Assembly (NCBI GenBank): GCA_034436045.1
Contig: DAOTVZ010000247.1
Coordinates: 1 to 25,212, forward strand
DNA length: 25,212 bases
Direction: 5' to 3'
Origin: H111-94 sp034436045
GTDB lineage: Bacteria > Chloroflexota > Ktedonobacteria > Ktedonobacterales > Ktedonobacteraceae
The first letter of the stretch is position 1. Every line of letters begins with the position of its first letter. Position numbers and translations under genes: made by a program. Below are positions 6,741 to 15,027 of this stretch, piece after piece. The notes under the pieces were generated by a model. The model was not told the DNA's origin and did not search any database. It saw only the letters and a list, made by a program, of their open reading frames with translations.

Positions 6741-8222
6741 CTATTGTTCCTCGGCCATTTTGCGCATGGTGGGGAAGAGAATGACATCGCGGATCGACTC
6801 CTGGTCGGCCATAAGCATGGCGAGGCGGTCAACGCCGATGCCGAGGCCGCCGGTGGGGGGCATGCCTGTCTCCATCGCCTCCAGAAAATCTTCGTCCAGC
6901 ACCTGGGCCTCGTCGTCGCCCTGCGCGCGCTGGCGCATCTGGTCCTCGAAACGCGCACGCTGGTCAAGTGGGTCATTCAACTCGGTGAAGGCATTACCCA
7001 GTTCCAGACCCCCCACGAAAGGCTGGAAGCGCTCGGCCAGGCCAGGCGTCGGATGCGATTTTGCCAGGGGCGAGATGTCGAGCGGATAATCGATCAGGAA
7101 GAGCGCCTGCTTCAACTGCGGGATGCCGCGACGGAACATGCCTTTCATCAGATCATCAATCAGGCGACCGCGTCCGAAGCTGGGATTGACATCGTAGCCT
7201 TGCGCCCGCATCACCGCTGCCAGGCTGTCGCGGTCGGGATAGCGATTGACATCGATACCGGTATATTCGGCAACGGCATCAAGCAAGGGAATACGTGGCC
7301 AGGGCGGCGTGAGATCGATTGAGGTACCCTGATAGACAATAGTGGAGGAGCCTTTGACCTGAAGCGCGATGAAGTAGATCATCTCTTCAACCAGTTTCAT
7401 CATATCATGATAATCAGCATAGGCCTGGTAGCATTCCATCATCGTAAATTCAGGATTATGGCTGCGATCAATACCCTCGTTGCGAAAATCACGTCCAATT
7501 TCATAGACCCGTTCAAAGCCACCAACGATCAGACGTTTGAGATAGAGTTCAACGGCAATACGCAGATAGAGATCACGATCCAGAGCATTGTGATGGGTAA
7601 CAAAGGGACGTGCCGTGGCACCGCCATAGAGCGGCTGCAGGATGGGCGTCTCGACTTCGAGAAAACCATGTTCATCCAGGTAGCGGCGCATGGCGCTAAT
7701 CGCGCGACTGCGTGTCACAAAGACCTCGCGCGCCTTTTCGCCGTTGGCGATCAGGTCGAGGTAGCGTTTGCGCTGACGGAGTTCCTTATCTTCCAGGCCA
7801 TGATATTTCTCCGGCAAAGGCCGTAAGCTTTTGGCGATAATACGATAGTTGAGGACGTGTAGAGTGCGCTCACCCGTTCTGGTACGAAAGAGATAGCCGG
7901 TGGTCTGCACAAAGTCGCCCAGGTCTAGCAGCTTGAGATTCTTATACGCGACCTCACCAAGATCATTAATGCGAAAGTAGACCTGGATGCGACCTGTGCC
8001 ATCCTCAATCTGGGCAAAGGTCGATTTGCCCATGTCGCGCAGCAAGCGAATGCGCCCATCCAGCGTAAAGGAGCCTTGTTGGCCTTGTTGCGCCAGCGCA
8101 TCAAAATTTTCTAACACTTCAGCGATGGTATGTGTGCGCTCTACGCGGTTGGGATAGGGGTTGATGCCCTGTTCCCGCAAGGCATGCAGGCGCTGGATAC
8201 GTACTTCCCGTTCGTCTGACAT
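6741..8222 (-). CDS. lysS: Lysyl-tRNA synthetase, class II
   Basis: This enzyme charges tRNA-Lys with lysine in the cytosol. The 493 residues match the usual class II LysRS length. An N-terminal OB-fold (about 52-135; strand LDGRIRLLRDMGKSTFAQI) binds the anticodon. Class II motif 2 is FRNEGIDRSHNPEFTMMECY (246-265), and motif 3 is GLGIGVDRLAMLM (459-471), both intact. The segment AKSHPTPGLAERFQPFVGG is the expected active-site region. The ATG at 8222 has GAGG about six bases upstream. The transcript leader carries two tandem hairpins but no T-box motif. The gene stands alone and is convergent with the EamA gene. Confidence 0.97.
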   Translation of the reverse strand: MSDEREVRIQRLHALREQGINPYPNRVERTHTIAEVLENFDALAQQGQQGSFTLDGRIRLLRDMGKSTFAQIEDGTGRIQVYFRINDLGEVAYKNLKLLDLGDFVQTTGYLFRTRTGERTLHVLNYRIIAKSLRPLPEKYHGLEDKELRQRKRYLDLIANGEKAREVFVTRSRAISAMRRYLDEHGFLEVETPILQPLYGGATARPFVTHHNALDRDLYLRIAVELYLKRLIVGGFERVYEIGRDFRNEGIDRSHNPEFTMMECYQAYADYHDMMKLVEEMIYFIALQVKGSSTIVYQGTSIDLTPPWPRIPLLDAVAEYTGIDVNRYPDRDSLAAVMRAQGYDVNPSFGRGRLIDDLMKGMFRRGIPQLKQALFLIDYPLDISPLAKSHPTPGLAERFQPFVGGLELGNAFTELNDPLDQRARFEDQMRQRAQGDDEAQVLDEDFLEAMETGMPPTGGLGIGVDRLAMLMADQESIRDVILFPTMRKMAEEQ

Positions 8223-8257
8223 ACTTACCTCATTTCTCTTCTCTCTCTATTGCACAC

Positions 8258-8306
8258 ATGGCATCCTTCGCGGATGCCATGCTATTTTCAATCTTCTTGA
8301 TTGAAA
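8258..8306 (-). promoter_or_regulatory. Two tandem hairpins in the lysS leader
   Basis: ATGGCATCC/GGATGCCAT (8258-8266/8272-8280, loop TTCGC) and TTTCAATC/GATTGAAA (8286-8293/8299-8306) are both perfect stems, five bases apart, and end 36 bases before the lysS ATG. If transcription starts near 8370 (TACAAT at 8386-8381 region) both would be in the leader. They lack the T-box consensus and a T tract. They may be a transcript-stabilising or attenuation structure; the function is open. Confidence 0.4.
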
Positions 8307-8421
8307 GGACACCGATGGAAATATCAATAAGTTTACTGGTATCCTGTTTCTGGCTACTGCCTATTCTTCCTGGCACATTGTAGACTATTCTATCATTGTT
8401 TTGGAATTCTGAATAGGCTAT

Positions 8422-8485
8422 TTATCCTATAAGGATAAGAACAGCGAGGCGAGGCGAGCGCAATGTATCGCCCCGCCTCGCTGTT
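8422..8485. other. Dyad and 12-bp hairpin in the lysS-DUF1232 intergenic region
   Basis: Within the 413-base gap 8223-8635, TTATCCT-ATA-AGGATAA (8422-8438) is a compact operator-like palindrome. It is followed directly by AACAGCGAGGCG (8440-8451) pairing with CGCCTCGCTGTT (8474-8485). The second hairpin ends in TGTTT and could terminate transcription on the plus strand, although no gene is seen before it. A further hairpin GAAACGC-GCTG-GCGTTTC (8574-8591) precedes the next gene. No gene is supported in this gap. Confidence 0.4.
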
Positions 8486-8635
8486 TGCTACCAATTATAT
8501 CGTCAGGAACGTTTTTTCCAACGAAGCTACAACTCACTCGTCCGCTTGTACGTATAAAGAGGAGAGTAAACTGGAAACGCGCTGGCGTTTCTATGAGTGA
8601 GGACATGCAAGAGCAGAGGGAGGCACATAATCACA

Positions 8636-9004
8636 ATGGTACAAGAGCAGACAACTACGTACCCGGACTCATTACTTCATCCACGTATGTTTGATGTACT
8701 CTTCCACCTGGTCAAAACCGGCAAACTGATTAGCGCCTTATTGACGGATCAGCGCGTTCCTCTGCTGCGTAAGCTCTGTTTTCTCGGCTCTATCGGGTTT
8801 CTGCTGGTATTACTCATCTTCCCCGATATCTTCGGTGAATTTGTGACCAGCACCCTGCTTCCCTTTATCGGCACCCTCCTCGGCATCCCCATTGACGCGA
8901 GCTTCGACTGGTTCGCCTTCGTTCTGGCCTTTATGGGGCTGCTGCGCGTCTTTCCACCCGAACTGGTAGCAGAACATTACCGACGCATCTTCCATCGACG
9001 GTAA
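8636..9004 (+). CDS. Small membrane protein resembling the DUF1232/YkvA family
   Basis: This 122-residue protein has LLTDQRVPLLRKL, a hydrophobic helix (GSIGFLLVLLIF), then PDIFGEFVTSTLLPFIGTLLGIPIDASFDW and a final helix ending LLRVFPPELVAEHYRR. The order 'D-x-RVP-x-x-x-K', helix, 'P-D-x...P', 'D...D', helix, 'PPE' is that of DUF1232 (YkvA-like) proteins, whose function is not established. The ATG at 8636 has GGGAGG 12 bases upstream, slightly long; a GTG at 8597 has no ribosome site. It is convergent with the next gene with only six bases between the stop codons. Family assignment is by pattern, not by search. Confidence 0.65.
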   Translation: MVQEQTTTYPDSLLHPRMFDVLFHLVKTGKLISALLTDQRVPLLRKLCFLGSIGFLLVLLIFPDIFGEFVTSTLLPFIGTLLGIPIDASFDWFAFVLAFMGLLRVFPPELVAEHYRRIFHRR

Positions 9005-9010
9005 AGAGAG

Positions 9011-9844
9011 CTACTGGTTTAGCTGGATTTTGTCGCTGGCGGTGGCCGGTCGGAATTTACTGCCGGTGTTGATAAATACAATTGTTTGAACTTGACTCGG
9101 CAGGTGGATATAAACAATCATGTCCGGCTTGCCATCTCCATTAACGTCCCGAAATTGCAGTGTCACCGGAGCCAGGTCGCCGCCGACACCCGCGATGTAG
9201 ACAGGCGCGATGTAGGTCACGACCTTTGTTGGATCGCCACCCATAAATTCTTCGATGACGACCTGGTGATTCAGGTTGATGGCAATAAAGTGGCTGGGAT
9301 GCGCCTTACTATCGTTATGCCCGACCACCGCATCGGTCTGAAACGTGCGCGGATAACCATAACGGATGTTATTATACATTTGCGTGCCCCAGGCCAGCAC
9401 GGATGAACTGATGACCCACAGCAAAATAATCGCAACCAGCGTCAGGCCGACGGGTAAAAGCCAGTGCATCCTTCTGAACTGCGACGGCTTGCGCTGGGAT
9501 GGGGTGAGTTGTGGATCATCGCGGGTCGTGCGCCGTTGGGAAGCCATGTAATCGCGGGCCATTGGTGGGCGTCCTTGAGCGGCGGCACTTGTTCTGGGCG
9601 TTGCTGGCGGTCGGCGTTGGGATGGGTTATGGAAAGTATCTTGACGATTCATCGTAGACGAACGTAGATGTAAATAATTAGTGTCATCACCGGTAAAGGT
9701 GTCTGCATCGGGAACTACCATGCCACGTTGGTCACGCCTGTCATATCCACTAGAGGAATAACGTGGCCCTTCGCCCGTGGAGCCTGCCTCTATATCGGCC
9801 TGGCTACGACGCCTCATCCGTGATGGTTCATTAGTCTGCGACAT
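9011..9844 (-). CDS. Single-pass membrane protein with a VCBS/FG-GAP-like extracytoplasmic domain
   Basis: The 277 residues divide into three parts. Residues 1-125 are polar, Arg/Ser/Pro/Gln-rich and probably disordered in the cytoplasm (for example SQRKPSQFRR). One membrane helix spans about 128-152. The outer domain has VNGDGKPDMIVYI (234-246), the acidic loop of VCBS/FG-GAP beta-propeller blades that often bind calcium. Only one such blade is evident, so it is not a full propeller. ATG 9844 is preceded by AAGGAG at six bases; a start at 9871 would have none. Function is unknown; the topology suggests a cell-envelope protein. Its promoter is consensus-like and listed separately. Confidence 0.7.
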   Translation of the reverse strand: MSQTNEPSRMRRRSQADIEAGSTGEGPRYSSSGYDRRDQRGMVVPDADTFTGDDTNYLHLRSSTMNRQDTFHNPSQRRPPATPRTSAAAQGRPPMARDYMASQRRTTRDDPQLTPSQRKPSQFRRMHWLLPVGLTLVAIILLWVISSSVLAWGTQMYNNIRYGYPRTFQTDAVVGHNDSKAHPSHFIAINLNHQVVIEEFMGGDPTKVVTYIAPVYIAGVGGDLAPVTLQFRDVNGDGKPDMIVYIHLPSQVQTIVFINTGSKFRPATASDKIQLNQ

Positions 9845-9938
9845 GTGCGCTCCTTTTCTGTCGCTGGACACACTTTCCTGCCGCTTTGACAGCGAACTCT
9901 TCTCAGCATGAGCAGGATTACAGCTCAGTCATGCAAGC

Positions 9939-9968
9939 ACTATACAACGGTCAATGACTGGTTGTCAA
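9939..9968 (-). promoter_or_regulatory. Predicted promoter of the VCBS-like membrane protein gene
   Basis: On the minus strand TTGACA (9968-9963) and TATAGT (9944-9939) are 18 bases apart, close to sigma70 consensus. The start would be near 9932, leaving a leader of about 88 bases with no obvious structure. Confidence 0.6.
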
Positions 9969-10173
9969 ACAAACCTGCTTCAAGAGATTTTGTTTTGTTT
10001 CAAAATGTATCTTCCGGTGTAGTAGAGCTGCCAGCTCTTTGCGGATGCTGAAATTTATCTCCTTTGCCAGTCTTTTCCTCTCCTACAATAATTCGCAACG
10101 GCACCTTTTTCAGATTGTGAACAGGTTGGAAAGGCCCCCCCTTTTTTGATCCTGTATGCTGGTAATAGATGGA

Positions 10174-10255
10174 TGTAGGGACAGATTGGTCACGCCCGCG
10201 CGTCCACGTCGATCCGCCTGGGGAGCCAGATAGGCGTGGCACATCTGTCCTTACA
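10174..10255. repeat. Palindromic repeat element, copy A
   Basis: TGTAGGGACAGATTGGTCAC (10174-10193), continuing with GCC, pairs with 10233-10255 in 19 of 23 positions around a 36-base loop. The loop carries GATCCGC (10211-10217), also present in the loop of the element at 20498-20575. There the motif ACGCCC is likewise followed 12-13 bases later by GATCCGC. These shared features make it a member of the same family, a REP- or MITE-like dispersed palindrome. It lies 60 bases before a histidine kinase gene, inside a 471-base gap (9845-10315). The rest of that gap holds a promoter and a C7T6 run (10135-10147) but no gene. Confidence 0.65.
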
Positions 10256-10315
10256 CTACAATTCAAAGATAAACTTGTTTATATCTATTACCACGCCCAG
10301 TTGAAGGAGCCAGCC

Positions 10316-10969
10316 ATGAAGACAGCACAGCGCAAGCACGTAAGTCACTCTACCGAGATACAGCAGGAGCGTAGCCGCCTGGCGCGCGATATTCACGATG
10401 GTGCGGCACAATACCTTATTTACGTGCAACAGATGCTGAGTCACGCGCTTCAATTGCTGGAAGAGCTACCACAGCACCCGGAGTATCGACTCATGATCTA
10501 CGCGGACCTGGGCCGCGCCGCGCATAGTGTCGAGATGGCGCTGGCAGAGCTACGTCAATACATTATTGCGCTCACACCGCCACAGTTGCAGGGGCACGAC
10601 CTGCCGACGGCGATACGTGATCTGCTTGCCGATTTTATGCTTAACAGTCCCGGCCTCACCATCGCCGCCGACCTGCAAGATATGCAGGCGGTGCCGCGTC
10701 CGCTGGCCCCGACGGTCTTTCGTCTTATACAAGAGGCTTTGCATAATATCTATAAACATGCCCAGGCCAGCACGGTCGCCCTGCGCAGTTCCGTTCACGC
10801 GGGTGTCCTGCTGCTAGAAATTGGCGATAATGGCAAAGGGCTTACATCTGATGCCATACAGAATGGTCTGCGTTCTCTACGCGAGCGCGCGCAAGATGTG
10901 GGCGGCACACTGGAAGTGGAGAGCAGGCCGGAACGTGGCACTACCGTGCGCATACGTATTCCACTTTAG
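10316..10969 (+). CDS. Cytosolic sensor-less histidine kinase of the HisKA_3 (NarL/LiaS-type) group
   Basis: The 217-residue protein consists of only the kinase core. The phosphoacceptor box ERSRLARDIHDGAAQ (18-32) has His27, and a dimerisation helix follows. The ATP-binding domain has the N-box EALHNIYKHAQAS and the G1 box DNGKGL, and a final GTTVRIRIPL. No membrane helix, PAS or GAF domain is present before the kinase box, so it cannot be a transmembrane sensor alone; a partner must supply the signal. No response regulator lies next to it. ATG 10316 is preceded by GAAGGAG at six bases; the frame extends upstream to 10169 but through the palindromic repeat and without a ribosome site. Family partners are usually LuxR-type regulators. 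Confidence 0.85.
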   Translation: MKTAQRKHVSHSTEIQQERSRLARDIHDGAAQYLIYVQQMLSHALQLLEELPQHPEYRLMIYADLGRAAHSVEMALAELRQYIIALTPPQLQGHDLPTAIRDLLADFMLNSPGLTIAADLQDMQAVPRPLAPTVFRLIQEALHNIYKHAQASTVALRSSVHAGVLLLEIGDNGKGLTSDAIQNGLRSLRERAQDVGGTLEVESRPERGTTVRIRIPL

Positions 10970-10979
10970 GAAGCAAAAC

Positions 10980-11112
10980 GCGCATAGGTGACGAGGGCCA
11001 GGGCCACCGCCAGGATATGTTCCTAACTATGATAGCGGGTATAAACGACAATCTATCACAGTAGGGGCAAAATTCTGGTGGTGGCCCTGGCCCTCGTTCC
11101 TGCCTATGACGC
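10980..11112. repeat. 133-bp inverted-repeat structure downstream of the kinase gene
   Basis: The left arm (10980-11013) and the right arm (11075-11112) pair over about 30 positions with a few mismatches and small bulges. The core ACGAGGGCCAGGGCCACC of the left arm matches perfectly in the right. The 61-base centre has no ORF. It begins 11 bases after the kinase stop codon, so it could be a large terminator hairpin or a small MITE-like insertion. Both arms are flanked by ACGC, a possible 4-bp target duplication. It does not share sequence with the other palindromic repeats here. Confidence 0.55.
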
Positions 11113-11113
11113 A

Positions 11114-11142
11114 TTGACGCCTCATCCTTTGTTGTATACAAT
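11114..11142 (+). promoter_or_regulatory. Predicted promoter of the glycosyltransferase gene
   Basis: TTGACG (11114-11119) and TACAAT (11137-11142) are 17 bases apart. The -10 box overlaps the perfect palindrome TTGTATACAA (11132-11141), a possible operator. Transcription would start near 11149 and the leader holds a 6-bp hairpin CTTCGC-CAG-GCGAAG (11182-11196). Confidence 0.6.
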
Positions 11143-11247
11143 GAGCGGCGAAATAGTGTACCATAAATCCGTGTGTAGCGCCTTCGCCAGGCGAAGACTG
11201 CTCATTTGAACGGCATGTCGAGGTGATAGCAGCAAGGGAAAAGAGAC

Positions 11248-12921
11248 ATGAAGTATCTGAAATTTGATCGCTATGACCTGTGTGCGGGCATTCTGATTAT
11301 GTGTGCTACCGCGCTACGGATCGTATTTGATGCGCTGGGTTGGCCCCCGACCAACGCCGATGAAGGAACAATGGGCATCATGGCGCTCCATATCGCCTAT
11401 CGTGGCGAGCATCCCTATATCTTCTATGGGCAGAGCTACATGGGAGTGATAGAGGCATATCTGGGCGCGTTTTTCTTCCATCTCTTTGGCCCCTCACTTT
11501 TCGCACTCCGGCTCGGCGTCATCTTGCTCACTATGCTCTTCTTGATCAGTACCTATTTGTTGACCAGATTGCTCTATTCAAAGCCTTTCGGACTCTTCAT
11601 CCTGGCGTTGCTCTCTTTCGGCTCTATTTACGTCTTTACGCGCGAGATGATTGCTACAGGTGGCACGACCCAGACTTTATTCTTCGGCTCACTCTCGCTA
11701 CTGCTGGCTTGCTGGCTAGGCATGACTGCCGGTCGTAATTCATCCAGGCTTACTGTCTTTTTGCGTGCGCTCGTCTATACCTGTTGGGGACTGGCAATCG
11801 GCCTGGGAGTCTGGAGCGATATGATCGTTTTACCGATCTTCGCTATGGCTATCGTGTTGCTGGTACTATTCTGCTGGCGCGACCTGTTGATCTGGGCCTG
11901 GCTCCCTATCCTGACCGGTTTTCTTGTGGGGGCTGCTCCGCTAATTCAGTATAACCTTCAGGCTTATAAAGGCAATGATTCTATCTCCATCCTGTTCGAT
12001 CTGTTTCAGGGCAGTACGACGCAGGCACCTCACACACTGCAAGGCATCCTGCTCGGCATTAAAAACACTGTTCTCATCAGTATGCCCATTGCGACCGGCA
12101 ATCCTTTCTGTCCGGTGATAGAGTTGCCCTGGCTGGGCGATAATAGCCCTCACACGCCGATTTGTACGGTCGCGCATGCCTTCTGGGGCTTCGGTTTTCT
12201 CGCGCTGTTGGCTCTTTCGCTAATCACATGTGTGGTGGGCCTGTGGTGGTTACGGAGGCGACGCCCGGACGGCCTTGATCGGGCCACGCTGGTACGCTCG
12301 ATCACTCACCTCTGTATGCTGGGTGCCGGTCTGCTCGCCCTTGCCGTTTTCGCCGTCAGTTCGGCTCCCATTAGTTGGCCCGGTTTTCACGCGCGCTACC
12401 TCAGCACTTTGCTCATCATTGTTCCTGCCGTCCTGTTCCCGCTCTGGCAGGGCGCAACGGCCTTCACATCGCATTTCAGCACGCTTAATAGATGGATACC
12501 ACTGCTCAGTCGCGGCGCGCTCGCCCTGATCTTCCTGTTCTATCTGATCGGCACCGGCATCCTGATTAGCGAGATACCACGCACGCAGGTACAAAATCAG
12601 CGCATGGCCGATCTGCGGCAAACGCTTGAGCGCCTCGGTGCCACACGTATCTACACCGATTACTGGTCATGTGATAACACAGCTTTCCTGAGCGACGAAC
12701 GCATCGTCTGTGCCGTCATGGAAACTAATCTTCAAATGGAGTTGATGCACAACCGTTACCCACCGTATGAAGAGGCCGTCATTCACGATCCGCAAGCGGC
12801 TTACGTTTTCCCCGATACCAGCCAGCAACTGGTGACGCTGGAGCATAAAATCGCGCATAGCGAGACGCACTATCGTATTCTCAAACAAGATGGCTATACC
12901 ATCTTCCTGCCTCAACAATAA
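11248..12921 (+). CDS. Polytopic membrane glycosyltransferase of the ArnT/PMT (GT-C) type
   Basis: The 557-residue protein has about 11-13 hydrophobic helices and a C-terminal soluble part of about 110 residues, the layout of GT-C transferases. These use lipid-linked sugars on the outer face of the membrane. Just after the first helix is NADEGTMGIMALHI with Asp38-Glu39, the position of the catalytic acidic pair in this fold. HPYIFYGQSYMGVIEAYLGA resembles the family's first extracytoplasmic loop. The soluble tail has a LERLGATRIYTDYW strand and two cysteines near the CDNTAF and VCAVM segments. The ATG has only a weak purine-rich ribosome site (GGGAAAAGAG). Acceptor and donor are unknown. Downstream genes follow at 87 bases but with their own -10 box, so it may be transcribed separately. 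Confidence 0.75.
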   Translation: MKYLKFDRYDLCAGILIMCATALRIVFDALGWPPTNADEGTMGIMALHIAYRGEHPYIFYGQSYMGVIEAYLGAFFFHLFGPSLFALRLGVILLTMLFLISTYLLTRLLYSKPFGLFILALLSFGSIYVFTREMIATGGTTQTLFFGSLSLLLACWLGMTAGRNSSRLTVFLRALVYTCWGLAIGLGVWSDMIVLPIFAMAIVLLVLFCWRDLLIWAWLPILTGFLVGAAPLIQYNLQAYKGNDSISILFDLFQGSTTQAPHTLQGILLGIKNTVLISMPIATGNPFCPVIELPWLGDNSPHTPICTVAHAFWGFGFLALLALSLITCVVGLWWLRRRRPDGLDRATLVRSITHLCMLGAGLLALAVFAVSSAPISWPGFHARYLSTLLIIVPAVLFPLWQGATAFTSHFSTLNRWIPLLSRGALALIFLFYLIGTGILISEIPRTQVQNQRMADLRQTLERLGATRIYTDYWSCDNTAFLSDERIVCAVMETNLQMELMHNRYPPYEEAVIHDPQAAYVFPDTSQQLVTLEHKIAHSETHYRILKQDGYTIFLPQQ

Positions 12922-12934
12922 AGAACAGATATGC

Positions 12935-12965
12935 TTGCTATTCTATGAGCTTGTGGGATTATAAT
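12935..12965 (+). promoter_or_regulatory. Predicted promoter of the 661-aa gene
   Basis: A consensus TATAAT (12960-12965) follows TTGCTA (12935-12940) at 19 bases, slightly long. It suggests the 661-aa gene and the thiamine pyrophosphokinase gene form their own unit. Confidence 0.4.
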
Positions 12966-13008
12966 ATACGAAACTGTGAAAGGTTGTCTCAACGGAGAGA
13001 GAAAATAT

Positions 13009-14994
13009 ATGTCATATAGACCATCTAATCATGATGATTTTGATCGTCAACGTCACCTGAGCGGGCCGCTCAAGCCAGACGTGCAGCCGCGACCACAGGG
13101 CTTCGAGGGCCGCATTCCACTGGCAGAAGATGAACTGCTGAAAGCGCACCCGGTCTCCAGTTCCGCTACGGTGGGTACACCGGTTGCACCGTTCTTTGAG
13201 CATGGTGAACGCTATCACGAAGCAGGCAAGCGTGACGTTGAGCTATATATACGTACCTACAATACACTGTTGCGTAGCTCCGGCGAAGTCAGTCTGAAGG
13301 CGCTTGTGCAGGCGCATTATAATATCGAGTCCAGCATGCACCCCGACGCTCGTTCGCCCTATCCCGACATGTCGGCTTTCATCTATAGTATCCTGCGCCT
13401 GCCCGCGTCTATCATGCACTGCAACCTTGTCCTGCTCGGTCAGTCCGAAGAGGTCTTTTTGCAACAGGGCTATGCGGTCGATACCTGGGAGGCCGTGACG
13501 GCGCAGGCGCGGCGGCGCAAGTGGTTCTATGATGGACGGGAGACGCTGGCCGTGTATGTCGCCAGTGTCAGCGATACCGACGATATTGTGCCGATTCTGG
13601 TGGCCTTCCAGATTGAGTGGGATAAGATGTACTATCTGCTCAACGCCGACCCCACCACGATCCAGTTGCTAGAGACGCGCATGGATCGTTCCTCGCCGGT
13701 CTTTGCAGAAATCAGTAAGGTGCTGCGCGAGCGCCTGCATATCGCGCCCGATGATTGGCAACGTCTGGAGATGATCTGGGGCAACGCGCTGTGGGATAAC
13801 CTGCTCTATATCGGCAAGCACCGCAAACGCTTCTGGCTGCGTATGCTGGGCGGCTCGCACGTAGGCTTTGTGCGTGCCACGCACCAGTGGTGGAAGCCGG
13901 TTGAGGAGGTGCTGGATCAGCGCAATCTGCGCGACCGCCCGGTCTACTTCGTTTCCAGCAACACGCATAGCCTGCTTAATCTTATGTCCGGCACATTGCT
14001 CAAGTACGAAGAGGCTTTGACGAATTTCGCCCTGCACGGGCCGGATGGCTACCTGGCGGAAGAGTGTCGCAAGCTCCAGCGCGGCGATGTACCCGGCAAC
14101 TGGCAAAATTTCCTCTACTTCACCGCCCGTGAGTGGTTACGCACACCGGAAGGCAAGGAGTTCGCCCGCCATCGTGTACAGGAGGAACAGGCGCGCGGTA
14201 TCTCTCATGTAGGGGCCAGACATGGCCTGGAGATCGATGCCCAGATTTTCGAGCTGGCTAAACTGCGCCCACAGGAGGCCGATCCGCGCTGTCGTATGCC
14301 CCACCTGGATCTGCTGGCTCAGAGCAAAGCCGTCGTTTTAAATATCGATTACCCACTGGGCATGGCGGCCTATCGTATGCTGCGCGAGATTATGGAGAAC
14401 GTGACAAGTATTCGCGGCATCTACATTCTGGGCAAGGCCGCCACGCTCAACGGCAGTATCGGTGACGTGATGATCTCCAATGTCGTCTTTGATGAACATA
14501 GCCAGAACATCTACTGGCTGGATAACGTCTTTACAGCGCAGGATGTGCAGCCCTACCTCGTCTACGGCTCCGTGCTGGACAACCAGCGCGCCATTGCCTC
14601 TAAAGGTACCTTTCTGCAAAACCGGCAGTACCTGGACTTTTACTACCAGGCCAACTATACCGTCGTCGAGATGGAGAGCGGCCCCTATCTCAACGCGGTC
14701 TACGAGGATCAATACCTGTTACGCTATCCGACAAACGAAAACATCAATTTCGCGCGTCTCCCTTATGAACTGGGTATCCTGCACTACGCTTCTGACACTC
14801 CGTATACACGCGGCAAAAATCTCGGTGCCGGTAGCCTCTCCTACTTCGGCATGGACTCGACCTATGCCTGTAGTGTCGCCATCGTGCGCCGTATCTTCCA
14901 GAACGAGATACGCACCGTTCAGCAGCAACTGGCCGAAGAGCAAGAACGCGCTGCCGCCCTGCGCGCCGAGGCATCACCGGAGCCAGCCTCTTGA
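13009..14994 (+). CDS. 661-residue protein with a nucleoside-phosphorylase-like C-terminal domain (DUF6909-like)
   Basis: I recognise the overall type only loosely, possibly the DUF6909 family. The N-terminal 400 residues are mostly helical and end in a long polar helix (REWLRTPEGKEFARHRVQEE). The C-terminal part has features of the purine nucleoside phosphorylase / AMP nucleosidase fold: RGIYILGKAATLNGSIGDVM (468-487), a counterpart of the glycine-rich phosphate/base loop, and VVEMESGPYLN (552-562), resembling the conserved E-M-E ribose-binding motif. These residues are intact, so it could bind or cleave a nucleoside-like compound. The last 40 residues are a Glu/Ala-rich coiled-coil-like tail. 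The ATG at 13009 has GGAGAGAG about eight bases upstream; the frame to 12976 has none. It is 33 bases upstream of thiamine pyrophosphokinase, probably co-transcribed. Confidence 0.55.
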   Translation: MSYRPSNHDDFDRQRHLSGPLKPDVQPRPQGFEGRIPLAEDELLKAHPVSSSATVGTPVAPFFEHGERYHEAGKRDVELYIRTYNTLLRSSGEVSLKALVQAHYNIESSMHPDARSPYPDMSAFIYSILRLPASIMHCNLVLLGQSEEVFLQQGYAVDTWEAVTAQARRRKWFYDGRETLAVYVASVSDTDDIVPILVAFQIEWDKMYYLLNADPTTIQLLETRMDRSSPVFAEISKVLRERLHIAPDDWQRLEMIWGNALWDNLLYIGKHRKRFWLRMLGGSHVGFVRATHQWWKPVEEVLDQRNLRDRPVYFVSSNTHSLLNLMSGTLLKYEEALTNFALHGPDGYLAEECRKLQRGDVPGNWQNFLYFTAREWLRTPEGKEFARHRVQEEQARGISHVGARHGLEIDAQIFELAKLRPQEADPRCRMPHLDLLAQSKAVVLNIDYPLGMAAYRMLREIMENVTSIRGIYILGKAATLNGSIGDVMISNVVFDEHSQNIYWLDNVFTAQDVQPYLVYGSVLDNQRAIASKGTFLQNRQYLDFYYQANYTVVEMESGPYLNAVYEDQYLLRYPTNENINFARLPYELGILHYASDTPYTRGKNLGAGSLSYFGMDSTYACSVAIVRRIFQNEIRTVQQQLAEEQERAAALRAEASPEPAS

Positions 14995-15027
14995 GTGCAG
15001 CTAAACAGGTCTGAGTGAGGTTTCAGT

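Noticed and set aside
8223..8420. T-box riboswitch for lysS
   Set aside because: The conserved T-box sequence is not present in the leader; only simple hairpins are.
8593..8694. 33-residue plus-strand ORF overlapping the DUF1232-like gene start
   Set aside because: No ribosome site at the right distance, unrelated frame, no motif; the overlapping frame at 8636 is better supported.
10000..10266. 88-residue minus-strand ORF
   Set aside because: It runs through the palindromic repeat, has no ribosome site and its composition is not protein-like.
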